From Rhabdophis nuchalis (lineage: Eukaryota > Chordata > Lepidosauria > Squamata > Natricidae), in the NCBI GenBank assembly GCA_039707465.1, contig CM077647.1:45569110-45633109 (forward strand): DNA of 64,000 nucleotides, in the 5' to 3' direction. The position numbers and the translations under genes are program-made. Positions 55,053-64,000 of this stretch are shown here, in pieces. The notes under the pieces were generated by a model. The model saw nothing but the letters and a program-made list of their open reading frames with translations. It did not search any database and had not been told where the DNA came from. How positions within the stretch are numbered: position 1 is the first letter of the stretch; each line of letters opens with the position of its first letter.

Positions 55053-56229
55053 CCACCAACGCGACCAATGCCGTCTCGGTGCTATGCCCGGGCCGGAAGC
55101 CGGACTGGCGCGGATCTAGATAATCAACTTCATCCAGGTGACGGGGAAACTGTTGTGCCACCACACTCTCGACAACCTTCGCCAAAAAGGGAAGGTTGGA
55201 GACAGGACGATAGTTGTTTAAAAAAGCTGGATCCAAAGAGGGCTTCTTAAGGAGGGGCCTCACCATCGCCTCTTTTAGGGAAGCAGGCAAGGAACCCTCA
55301 CTCAAGGATGCGTTGACAACCTCTTGGAGCCAGCCTCGTGTCACCTCCCAGGATGCCAGTACAAGCCAGGAGGGACACGGGTCCAGTAAACATGTGGTGG
55401 CTCGCAGTCGCCCACGTAACCTGTCCATATCTTCGGAAGTAACGGAGTCAAACTCCTCCCAAACAAGATCTCCCTCGTGGCATCTCACTGGGCCATGAAT
55501 GGGGGCTAACTCGTTCTGTATCTGAGCGGTTTTCTCCTGCAGAAAAGTCACAAATTCCTCTGCTCTACCCTGTAACGGGGCTTCCCGCACCCTCTGTTGA
55601 AGGAGGGAGCGGGTCACCCTAAACAGGGTGGCAGGGCGGTTGTCTGCGGATGCTATGAGAGTGGCACAATGATGGCGTTTGGCCACTCTCAGCGCCACAA
55701 TGTAAGTCCGTAAATGGGCTCTTACCTGTGTCCGGTCAGATCCAGATCGGGTAGACCTCCATCTTCTCTCTAGGCATCTCTTGCGGCGTTTCATCACCCT
55801 CAGCTCCTCGGTAAACCAAGGGGCCTGGGTGTTTCGCCGCCGCACGAGAGGCCGCAAGGGCGCGACCCGATCCAAGGCTCCCACGGCCGCACTATTCCAT
55901 GCGGCCGTGAGGTCCTCCATCGGGGCACGGGTCAGGGATACAGGAAATGGCCCAAGCGCCGTCTGGAACCCATCCGGGTCCATCAGGCGCCTGGGGCGGT
56001 ACCAGATTGGAGACTCTGGTTCCGCCTCCCCGCGGAGGGGAGCAGCGGTCGGAAAGTCGAGGCGGAGAAGTGAGTGGTCTGACCATGACAAGGGCGTGAT
56101 GACTATATCCCCTATACCCAGATCACTCTTCCATTGGCCTGAGACAAAGATGAGATCCGGTGTATGTCCACCCTCGTGAGTGGGGCCTTGAATTACTTGG
56201 GTCAGGTCCATGGCCGTCATGGAAGCCAT
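55000..56229 (-). pseudogene. L2 copy F, endonuclease end, linker and RT start, 409-codon frame
   Basis: Long uninterrupted frame: end of endonuclease with DLIFVSGQW and PLSWSDHSLLRLDF (~residues 45-58), linker with RRRNTQAPWFTEELRVMKRR and TYIVALRVAKRHHCATLI, then FRVTRSLLQQR, DPCPSWLVLASWEVTRGWLQ, VVRPLLKKPSL-like text, [45 protein letters not shown], after which the frame runs out in the deletion junction (SRVDLDGK). The catalytic SAAFD and YADD blocks are absent. Young but non-functional. The first Met is internal to the element (5' truncation), not a natural start. Confidence 0.9.
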
Positions 56230-56250
56230 GAACTCCCGAGCTACCTCTTG

Positions 56251-57779
56251 TAGCCAGGTCTTAGAAATAAAAAAATAAGAGAATGAGAAATGTTTGTTTG
56301 CTACTCCATTATTGTAAGGTAAACATTACCAAAGAAAGAATAGAAAATGAGGATATGATATTATATATCCAAATCTTAACTATCGTTTATTCTGTTAACA
56401 GGACAAATTCTGGTTCTAGCACAGGATCAGTTTTGGAAGTCACTTTTTGCTTGACTGCTTTTTGAAATATTCTAAGAGTCACTTTATTGAAATGCTTTAA
56501 TGTAAAGGGGAATTTATGGAACTAAACCTTTTGCTGTAAATGAAGGGTCATGGCATTAGCTGCTACTTGCAGTCATAATCCTTTTTTAGAATATCTTAAT
56601 CTTTTTTCATTAACACTAGCTGGAATGTTAAAAACAAAGGGTTTAGGACTGCTTCTATTAACACAATGTTTCTCAACCTCAGCAGCCCTTCATTATATTA
56701 ACATCCTGAAAAGCAAAGGTATAGTACTGCCTTTGAAATTTTTCATTCTCAGGACAGTGGCAAATATACAAGTGCAGAAGTAATAATACTAAAATACCTT
56801 CATTATAATCACATGGTTCAGTAAGATTTTGAATTAGATACAAACACAGAAAGGTGAACTGACAGGATGAAGATCTTAGGAAAATAAATCATGCAATGTT
56901 TTATAGCATAACAGGAAACGGATGTGACACTTTGGGATGAAAAACTAAAGTTACCTATAAAAAGCTACATTTCTTTCACAATTGCAGTTTCATTCAGTCA
57001 CAGCTACTTTTTATTCTGGAGGATTAGAAAAATCACATGGAAGGCATAAGGTATTTCCTAATCAAGATACTGTTTTTTTATGATAAGCATATTATTATTT
57101 TACTCATTAACCAACAAACAGATGAATTTGTAAATTACGTTCTTAAACATATTTTGATGAGAAAGGCACACAATCTGTGTTTGCAAGTTTTGACATTAAC
57201 TGATGTATATTTAAATATATTTAGGGCAGAACTCACCTATGACATTAAGAAACCAAGGAAGTATGGTTAATGAAAACATAATCTGCTCCAAGAATCCTAC
57301 CCAAGACAGTTATGGTATTGAAACCATGAATTATTGACTATGTCCTAATGGTTGAATTCATATCAAATGTGAATTTACCAAAGTAGTAAAACAAATTAAT
57401 CTGCACACTGTTAGCTAGATACCACTTGCGTTATTTGTATTTTATTATTATTCCATTATTCCATTATTATTCCATTTGTGAATCACAAGAATGAACAATT
57501 GCTGGCCCAGGTAGATATGGTTATTCTTGCAAATCAGTAAAAATTGATGAAAGGCAGCTGTTATTCTAATTGCTGCCTGACAAATAATCAGGATATGGAA
57601 AAAAGAAAAAAGACCAGTGACATTAAGAAGATGAATGCCACAGAACATGTAATTACTAGACACTAATACTGCTGAATTCATATAGAATTCTGAGCCATGA
57701 TTAGTTCAATTCAAAGTTTGTTAAATTACCATACTGTCAGCAACCATTCAAATGCATGATGGTGTTGAGTGAGTATCAC
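56251..57779. other. AT-rich non-coding stretch
   Basis: No recognised gene or repeat; 'ttattattccattattcc' short repeat at ~57445. Confidence 0.4.
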
Positions 57780-58140
57780 CTATGACCAGTCCTTGAAGAT
57801 CTGTTTTACAGTCATGTGGTTATAATCCAGGATTTTGACTAATGGCCTGCACTTCTAACTGACCCAATGTCTTATGGTCATGTGGTTGCAATCTGCAACC
57901 TTTTCTGGCAACTTCTGACAAGCAAAGTCAATGGGAAAGCTGGCAAGAGGTCACAAATGGTGATCATGTGCCCATTATTCCCAATGATCTCTGGATTCAC
58001 TTAATAACAGCAGCCAGAATTGCCTTCGATAAGTGGCATGATCACATGACATCATACTTTATGCTCATGTGGCTTGGTGATGGAAATTCTAATCATTGTT
58101 ACAGGTGTTACCTGTAATAGTAAATTGGGCTCATACATTG
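57780..58140. mobile_element. Degenerate Tigger-like MITE
   Basis: Recognised by interior phrases shared with the other copies ('ggttgcaatctgcaaccttttctggcaacttctgacaagcaaagtcaatggg', 'ggattcacttaataacagcagccagaattgc') and a decayed 'gaccagtccttgaag' left end. Ends uncertain. Confidence 0.55.
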
Positions 58141-58262
58141 TAGTTTACAAATCATATTAGCATTAGATAACATGGTAACCCACAGCAGTCAAACTACATT
58201 AGATTTATGACAAAGGAAAGTCTAACTATTGAAGTACAGTACTGCCAAAGTTGCAGTTACAG

Positions 58263-58358
58263 GGGTTCCTGCTGAAAAGCATCTTTTGTACCAGGTTCTC
58301 ATAATGGAGATGTTACTTCAACATTGGGAGCACCATGTCAGCACAGACAGCACACAAG
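58263..58358 (+). other. Candidate coding exon, 96 nt
   Basis: Acceptor 'gccaaagttgcagttacag' and donor ACAAG|GTAACG enclose 96 nt (multiple of three), open in one frame (VPAEKHLLYQVLIMEMLLQH then WEHHVSTDSTQ). Same intron phase on both sides. Not recognised; splice signals and frame are the only support. Confidence 0.22.
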
Positions 58359-58666
58359 GTAACGGAATGTTAGGTATATTTTTTATTAGAAAGAAAGAGT
58401 ACATAATAAAGTTATACAAAGTTAGGAAAATATAGAGTAGTAACTGAAGGAAAATCCAGCATAGTTATATTTCTCATAATATACGATTAAGTTAAATCTT
58501 ATAATTTATTTAATAAGGTGTATTAAAGGCCAACAATTTTAATGGCTTGTAAGGAGAACTAATTTAAGAATCGGGTTTTGTGCCTGGGTTTAGAACCCTG
58601 GAAGTGTGACAGAACCAGTTTCTTGACTTTATTGATGGTTAGTTTATGGTGAGTAACTTATGTATA

Positions 58667-58724
58667 ATCAATCAATCAATCAATCAAACAAACAAACAAA
58701 CAAACAAACAAACAAACAAACAAA
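58667..58724. repeat. (CAAT)n(CAAA)n microsatellite
   Basis: About 5 CAAT units followed by about 10 CAAA units. Confidence 0.95.
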
Positions 58725-59379
58725 TTTATAGCTATTAAAGCAGTATATATTCCCTCCTATATCACTTATGCAGAAAAAGTAGGTAGGCGTAGTCTAGTAC
58801 ATAGCTCATAACTTTTCCTGTCAGAAGAGTTCTAGAAAAAAAATCATTTAAAATGAATTTAAGAAAAGAGTTTCAGCAATTCTGTATTATCTTAGTTTAA
58901 GAGTAATTTTATTTTAAAATAATTTTAAGCAGGTCTATAAGTTTGCATAATTTGACACAAATGCATTGTACACTTTAAAGTTCAGATAAGAAACTTGACA
59001 CTAAAATTGAGGAGTTTCTTTCAAGCACAATCTGCCCTTAAGGCTTTTTAAAACTTATTCACAAAACACAGCTTGCTTGAATAGTTCTTTCTACTCTCAG
59101 AATCTATAAAAAGTAGCATCTATCTCTTAAAGAGAAAGTGTTTACATCCACTAGGATATTTTATGAAACAGATTTGCTTGTTTCAGTATAATATGATACT
59201 GTTCTATATCTTTTCATTTCTAATTATTTTCTTATAGGGTTGAGTATACAGTATCCATCCAGCTAAGAGATATTTGGATTAAATGCTTGAGTTTTATACA
59301 TATTATGTATACCATAATATGGTTTGTTCTATTTTCCCTTGGCATGAGACTAGGGGCGCAAGTTCCAGTTCCTATACAA
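58725..59379. other. AT-rich non-coding stretch
   Basis: Nothing recognised. Confidence 0.4.
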
Positions 59380-59862
59380 TAGACCCTCAGAAACTTGGGC
59401 CTTCAACTGTTGCTGATGAGCGTCAGGTCAATCAACAGCAACACCCCCCCCCCTTCATTTGTAATCTTACTGAGGAGAAACAAGTTGACCTGGAATGCAT
59501 CATCAAGACCTGGCTGACACAGAGGGTGATGTTCCCCTATTAGAGATGTGTCTAACTGGGTTTTAGATTTGGCACTAATCAAGGTCTCGGTGAAGCATTT
59601 GTTATTTGGGGATCTCTTTTGGTCTTTTGATGGCTTTCGATACCATCAACCATGGAATTGTTTTGGGGCAGATGTGATAGCTGGGACTGGCTGGTGCAGT
59701 CATGTGTAGATTCAGCCCCTTTCTTCAAGGCTAGTCCCAATTGGTGTTCATAAAGAAGAAGAGATTCAGTCTGAATGTTCCTTTGTGGTGTGCCATACAA
59801 TTCAGTGCTCTCTTTTTAACATCTATATCAGGCTGCGGGATGAGATCATCCAACATCATGAG
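59380..59862 (+). pseudogene. Very old L2-clade relic
   Basis: Decayed text: 'gttgacctggaatgcatcatcaagacctggctgaca' (like the endonuclease Asp-Leu-x-x-Ile-x-(Glu/Lys)-Thr-Trp-Leu), then 'tttcgataccatcaaccatggaattgttttgggg' (Phe-Asp-Thr-Ile-Asn-His-Gly-Ile-Val, the first RT catalytic block) and 'ctctttttaacatctatatcaggctgcgggatgagatcatcc' (Leu-Phe-Asn-Ile-Tyr-Ile-(Lys)-Arg-Leu-...-Glu-Ile-Ile). Large internal losses. Confidence 0.5.
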
Positions 59863-59864
59863 AT

Positions 59865-60130
59865 GAGGTCTTCGAATCCTAACTCCCTACTTAAGCAGGA
59901 GACCCTACATCATTCTGGACAAATGGTTGCCCAGTTTCTTCTTAAAAACCTCCAGTAAAGGAGCACTCACAACTTTTGGAGGCAAGCTGTTCCACCGAAT
60001 AATTGTTCTCACTGTCAGGAAATTTCTTTTAGTTCTTGGTTGGATTTCTTTTTTATGTTTTCAGCCATTATTTCTTGTCTTACCCTCAGACTGGAAGAAT
60101 GCTTTGGATAATAGGTCGAACTCTATTCTG
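59865..60130 (-). mobile_element. CR1 LINE 3' end, worn
   Basis: Antisense CR1 3' UTR and C-terminal text: 'acaaatggttgcccagtttcttcttaaaaacctccag' and 'cttttggaggcaagctgttccaccgaataattgttctcactgtcaggaaatttc', parallel to 26590-26760. Confidence 0.75.
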
Positions 60131-60254
60131 ATTATTTTGAGTAGGGAATGTATTATATTATATCTTGAATGTTTCATTTCTTTCCTATACTGACTTCCAC
60201 TATATTCATTTCTTCTTTGTTTGAACTTCTTTGAATTAATTATCTGTCCATTGG

Positions 60255-60530
60255 TGTCTTCAGCATATTAGTGCAAAATTGGAACCTTGGTCTAAGTTCA
60301 GCTTTTGGATAAATCCTTGTTTTTCTTTATCTATTTCCATCTTCGTGTAGATGTTTTTATAATACTGCTTCTGGTCTCTTGTAACAGCTCTCTGAAATTC
60401 CCTTAATTTCCTCCTCAAGATATTTGTATTTCTTGTGTTCTCTTCTGCTCTGTACTTGGCAATTTCCACCATTAGTTCTGACACTGTCTTCCTGTTAGTG
60501 TTAGTATTTCTCTTTCTGTGATCAGCTGTG
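60255..60530 (-). pseudogene. Non-LTR retrotransposon linker relic (RTE/Bov-B-like)
   Basis: A 74-codon frame (60260-60484) rich in Lys/Arg/Glu with LREFQRAVTRDQKQYYKNIY resembles the region between endonuclease and RT of RTE/Bov-B-type (or L1-type) ORF2, where 'Arg-Arg-Asp-Lys-x-x-Tyr-Tyr' and 'Glu-Ile-Glu' patterns are common. Assignment is by resemblance only. Confidence 0.35.
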
Positions 60531-61340
60531 AGGTAAAGCTGTTTGCCTTATTTTTTCATACTTTAATATAGTGTACCATCACAATATATTCCATGATCTT
60601 CTTTAGAGAAATGATCCAGCTGGAATTATAACCAGAGAGAAGCCAGAAGTTAACAATAAGTATAACATAAAGTCGAAAAGAAGTGATATATGCCGTTAAT
60701 GAGGTTTGTTGACTAGTTTTCTAACTTTTGCTTCTTTGTCCCATCATCTTCAAGGAACTAAACATCTTGAATTGATAATAACAACAATTATGTTTTATTT
60801 CTTTTCCTTTCCTTCTTTTACTATTTATGTATTACCATTTTGTTACAAATATTTTCCTTACCCATACTGCCTTGATAAACTAAGATTGTTTGGTAAATGA
60901 TACTAAACAATAGATTAAGAAATAAATACATTCACAAAACATTTTTGCTTATAATATGCAGCCATACAGCATGCATACAGGATAAATAAAGTAGGACCAT
61001 ATAGCAGTCTGTTTTGAAGGGAAAGTTATGATTCAGAAGAATATATAATACCTGTCTGGAAAAGCTGCAGCTATGTTAAGAGGTTAAGACAGCTCTTATA
61101 TGTGCAATTATTACATTGCCCTAGCGTAGCATAACACTAGATTAATATTCTTCTACCTACATGCTTTTTTAGATTTCAGTTGTTTTAATTACTAGCCAAG
61201 CTAGACAATGATTTTTGCTGACCAGGAGTGATGGTGTGTGCATGTGTCTCTCTGTGTGTGTGTCTATGTAAGAAAGACTCTGGTAAAGATTTCATATTTT
61301 TTGGAACTAAAGTAATGACCAGGTTATCAAAATGTACCTG
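60531..61340. other. AT-rich non-coding stretch
   Basis: Nothing recognised beyond a short (GT)n patch at ~61230-61265. Confidence 0.4.
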
Positions 61341-61524
61341 GTATATTCAGTTTCAGTTTCAGTTTCAGTTTTATTCAACTTATATACTGCCCTCCTCCCT
61401 TTCGGCACCAGGCGGTGCATAGCCATAATAAAAATGGGTAATACAAAAGCTAAAATAGTATGTTAAAATGAATTAAATGTAATTGGCCTGCGTTTAAAAC
61501 CCCCGTACTAAAATCACTTTAAAA

Positions 61525-62292
61525 CTATGACAGGCCGGCAGCACAAAATAAGTGTGTCTTCAGGGCCTGACGGAAGAGATGTAGGTCCATGATCATCCGT
61601 AGTTCAGGGGGTAGGTCATTCCAGAGGGTAGGAGCGGCCACAGAGAAGGGTCTCCCCCTGGGGGTTGCCAGCCGAAATTGTCTGGCCAACGGCACCCTGA
61701 GGAGGCCCTCTCTGTGGGAGCGAACTGGTCGGTGGGAGGTATTTGGCAGCAGGAGCCGTTCTTGCAAGTAACCAGGTCCTTTGCCATGGAGCGCTTTAAA
61801 GGTGGTCACTAATACCTTGAAGCGCACCCGGAAAGCCACAGGCAGCCAGTGCAGCTTATGCAGGAGAGGTGTCACATGGGAGCATCTAGACGCTCCCAGA
61901 ATCCCCCGTGCGGCCACATTCTGAACTAACTGGAGCCTCCAGGTGCACCTCAAGGGAAGCCCCATGTAGAGAGCATTACAATAGTCCAGGTGGGAAGTGA
62001 CGAGGGCTTGAGTGACCATGTGTAAGGCATCACGATCCAGAAAGGGGTGCAATTGGCATATCAGGCGAACCGGATAGAAAGCCCCCCTGGCCACGGCTGT
62101 CATGTGATCTTCTAGAGACAGCCAAGAGTCCAGGAGGACGCCCAGGTTGTGAGCCCTCTCTGTGGGGGTCAATGACTCGCCCCCAATAGCCAGAGATGGC
62201 ATCAGCTGGCTATACTGTGACACCGGAAGCCACAGCCACTCGGTCTTGGATGGGTTGAGTCGGAGCCTGTTCCTCCCCATCCAGACTCGCAC
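61525..62292 (-). pseudogene. L2 copy G, ORF2 C-terminal domain, 255-codon frame
   Basis: Open from VWMGRNRLRLNPSKTEWLWL through SLAIGGESLTPTERAHNLGV, FYPVRLICQLHPFLDRDAL, LDYCNALYMGLPLRCTW, LHWLPVAFRVRFKVLVTTF, LHGKGPGYLQERLLLPNTS and LWNDLPPELRM to a stop after LFCAAGLS. Same subfamily as copy A (18.3 kb; shared GESL and LLLPNTSHRPV segments) rather than copy F. The RT active-site piece lies just upstream, separated by a stop. Confidence 0.9.
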
Positions 62293-62304
62293 GGCCTCCA
62301 GACA

Positions 62305-62553
62305 TCAGGACATCACTTCCACGGCATCGTTGGGGTGGTCCGGGGTAGAGATGTACAGCTGAGTATCATCAGCATACTGATGGAACTCTACCCCAAAACC
62401 ACGGATGATCTCACCCAACAGCTTCACATAAATGTTGAACAGGAGGGGCGAGAGGACTGACCCCTGTGGGACCCCACAAGTGAGGCACCTTGACATCGAC
62501 CTCTGTCCCCCTGCCAACACAAACTGCGACCGGTCAGAAAGATAGGAGGAGAA
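62305..62553 (-). pseudogene. L2 copy G, RT active-site piece
   Basis: Reads GFSSYLSDRSQFVLAGGQRS, CGVPQGSVLSPLLFNIYVKL, YADDTQLYISTPDHPNDAVE. RT catalytic Asp pair is present. The residues before Gly-Phe-Ser belong to the inverted junction, not to RT. Confidence 0.88.
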
Positions 62554-62729
62554 CCCTCTCGCAGGCCTGGCCCTCCTGTCTAACACGGGCCCACCTCGAT
62601 GACGGATTGATTATTCCTGAGAGGTGGGCGAAGCGCAGGTTGAGGGGGTTTTTAGGGAGGTTTTTAATTCGGATTGTAGGGGGTTCCAGGGAGGAGGGGA
62701 AAATAGTCCAGGGAGGGGACAGCAATTGA
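62490..62729 (+). pseudogene. L2 5' segment, N-terminal basic region in another frame
   Basis: The L2 part of this frame (from ~62575) reads LDDGLIIPERWAKRRLRGFL, IRIVGGSREEGKI, matching copy C's HFEEGLISQEKWAKRRLRVF. It ends at 62729, while the endonuclease continues in a different frame, so a frameshift lies between ~62729 and ~62900, or the N-terminus here is poorly conserved. Confidence 0.6.
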
Positions 62730-64000
62730 GGCCAGCGGGCGGAAATAGGGAAACGGAGGAAGGGGATGGGGGGGTCATTTTCCCGGTGGCTTTTTCCATC
62801 GATTCGGTCTTGGGGAGGGGCAGGGGCGGAGGGAGACGAAATGGTCATCATCGGTTGGAAGACCGTGGCCGCTGGATTCAGTCGGTCACGTGCTCCAACT
62901 CTCCGCTCTCCCATCGCAGACTAGGTGGGCAGGAATCACAGACCCGGGACCCGAGGCTGATGTTATGCAACGCCAGGTCCGTGGTTCAAAAAACCCCCCT
63001 CATCCGTGACCTTGTGTCAGAGGGGGACCCGGACCTGGTGGGTATAACGGAAACCTGGTTGGGCCACGAAGGGGGTATGCCCCTCATGGACATGTGCCCA
63101 CCAGGTTACCGTGCCTTCCATCAGCCAAGGGCCCTAGGGAGGGGTGGGGGAGTGGCGATTATCGTAAAGGAAGGTCTTGAACCGAAGGAGACCACAGTCC
63201 CTCAGACAACCGGGTGTGAATCTCTCTGCGTGAGATGGGGCCTAGGGAGGCAGTTGGGCGTGTTAATTGTATACCTGGCTCCTCGCTATGCAACAACAGC
63301 CCTGCCCGAGCTCCTAGAGGTGATAGCCGAGGCGGCAGTTGAGACCCCCAGACTGGTAGTCATGGGGGACTTTAACTTGCCGTCGGCAGGCGAAGCCTCT
63401 GGAGCAGCTCGGGAGTTCATGGCCTCCATGACAGCCATGGACCTGACCCAGGTAGTTTTAGGCCCCACTCACGAGGGAGGAAACACACTGGATTTCATCT
63501 TTGTCTCGGGACAGTGGAGTTGTGATCTGGGAATAGGGGACCTAGCCATCGCTCCCTTGTCATGGACAGATCACGCTCTCCTTCGGCTGGACTTTCCAAT
63601 CGCTACACCTCACCGCGGGGAGGCGGAACCGGATATTCCTATATGGTTCCGCCCCAGGCTTCTAATGGACCCGGAAAGGTTCCAGAGGGAGCTTGGGCCA
63701 ATTCCTGTGACCCTGCCCCGCGACTCGACTGAGGACCTAGTGGCCGCATGGTTAAGTGCGGCCGCGGGGGCCTTGGACCAAGTCGCGCCCTTGGGGCCTC
63801 TCTTGCGGCGGCGAATCACCCAGGCTCCTTGGTTTACCGAGGAGCTTCGGGGGATGAAACGCCACAAGAGATGCCTAGAGAGCAGATGGAGATCCTCTCG
63901 CTCCGAAGCCGACCGAACACTAGTGAGAACCCATATTAGGGCTTACTTAGTGGCGATAAGGGTGGCCAAACGTGAGTATTGTGCCACCCTTATTGCATCC
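62558..64000 (+). mobile_element. L2-clade LINE 5' segment (plus), runs off the window
   Basis: Starts at ~62558 with text equivalent to the 5' part of copy C ('gggcccacctcgatgacggattgattattcc...gtgggcgaagcgcaggttgaggg'), then the endonuclease and linker. Lies head-to-head with copy G. Most simply explained as a twin-priming inversion of one insertion; two separate insertions are possible. Confidence 0.85.
62621..64000 (+). CDS. L2 ORF2 endonuclease and linker, open to the window end
   Basis: One frame is open from the TGA at 62618-62620 to the last base. The conserved protein starts near 62900 (RRLGGQESQTRDPRLMLCNA). Endonuclease motifs: RLMLCNARSVVQKTPLI (~62954), DPDLVGITETWLGHE with catalytic Glu, GGVAIIVKEGLEPKET, LGRQLGVLIVYLAPRY, LVVMGDFNLPSAG (Gly-Asp-Phe-Asn), PLSWTDHALLRLDF (Thr-Asp-His). 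Then the linker: RRRITQAPWFTEELRGMKRH and AYLVAIRVAKREYCATLIAS at the edge. No disruption in ~360 conserved codons, the best preserved L2 endonuclease in the window. True start undefined; Met at 62960 is too late, inside the domain. Confidence 0.88.

Larger units (their letters stand above)
54061..56250 (-). mobile_element. L2-clade LINE copy F with RT core deleted
   Basis: (ATT)n-type tail at 54061-54078, conserved 3' block ('gcaccctctccccacagggactcggggcggtgcacagg'), C-terminal domain, then a direct junction at ~55030 from 'gtgtggatctgg...atgga(agcc)' to 'agatggccctccagag', skipping RT motifs, then linker and the last part of the endonuclease to 56250. 5'-truncated within the endonuclease. 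Confidence 0.9.
61346..62557 (-). mobile_element. L2-clade LINE copy G, 3' segment (minus)
   Basis: (CTGAAA)n tail at 61346-61368, conserved 3' block (tactgccctcctccctttcggcaccaggcggtgcatagcc), C-terminal domain and RT up to FSSYLSDRSQFV at ~62545. There the orientation switches to plus (62558 onward) with the 5' region of an L2. Confidence 0.88.

Overview
This is a vertebrate nuclear window without any complete host gene. The repeat mix points to a squamate reptile, and I favour a snake. That mix is CR1-clade and L2-clade non-LTR retrotransposons, L1-type ORF1 elements, hAT and TA-flanked MITEs that I know from snake intergenic DNA, a tRNA-derived SINE, and abundant (CATA)n, (TA)n and (CTAC)n tracts. 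The species assignment is inference.

Layout. 1-173 is a SINE cut by the window edge. 174-10100 is AT-rich with old MITEs, one ~990 bp TA-flanked MITE and a CR1 tail. 10100-10870 is a CpG-rich, TATA-less promoter-like island with CCAAT, GC-box and YY1-type motifs; it is the only strong sign of a host gene. 11.7-19.6 kb is dense nested repeats: a Tigger-like MITE, an old L2, a MITE enclosing three tandem palindromes, a 2.2 kb hAT element and convergent CR1 copies followed by an L2. 20.4-28.4 kb holds an L2 inside a CR1, further MITEs, a young CR1 with a 305-codon open frame, and an inverted repeat beside a long (TA)n tract. 28.4-32.7 kb is a long minus-strand L2 split by an L1-type ORF1-only insertion. 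33.7-37.4 kb is a 3.6 kb unit with two ORF1-only L1-like elements in tandem between one 16-bp target duplication. 38-47 kb has hAT and TA-flanked MITEs, a degenerate ~210-bp tandem array, a nested hAT pair and a ~300 bp foldback. 47.9-56.2 kb has three more L2 copies and another ORF1-only fragment. 61.3 kb to the window end is an L2 in inverted (twin-priming-like) arrangement whose endonuclease frame is still open at the edge.

Most notable signal: four copies of an L1-type retroelement encode only an ORF1-like RNA-binding protein, with a short 3' UTR directly after the ORF1 stop in every copy. Three separate insertion events have 15-16 bp target duplications. This resembles the 'half-L1' (HAL1) situation known from mammals, and one insertion is a tandem dimer. 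Such elements would depend on reverse transcriptase supplied in trans, presumably by a full L1; no L1 ORF2 is visible here. The L2 and CR1 copies are separate lineages carrying their own endonuclease/RT, mostly truncated or frameshifted.
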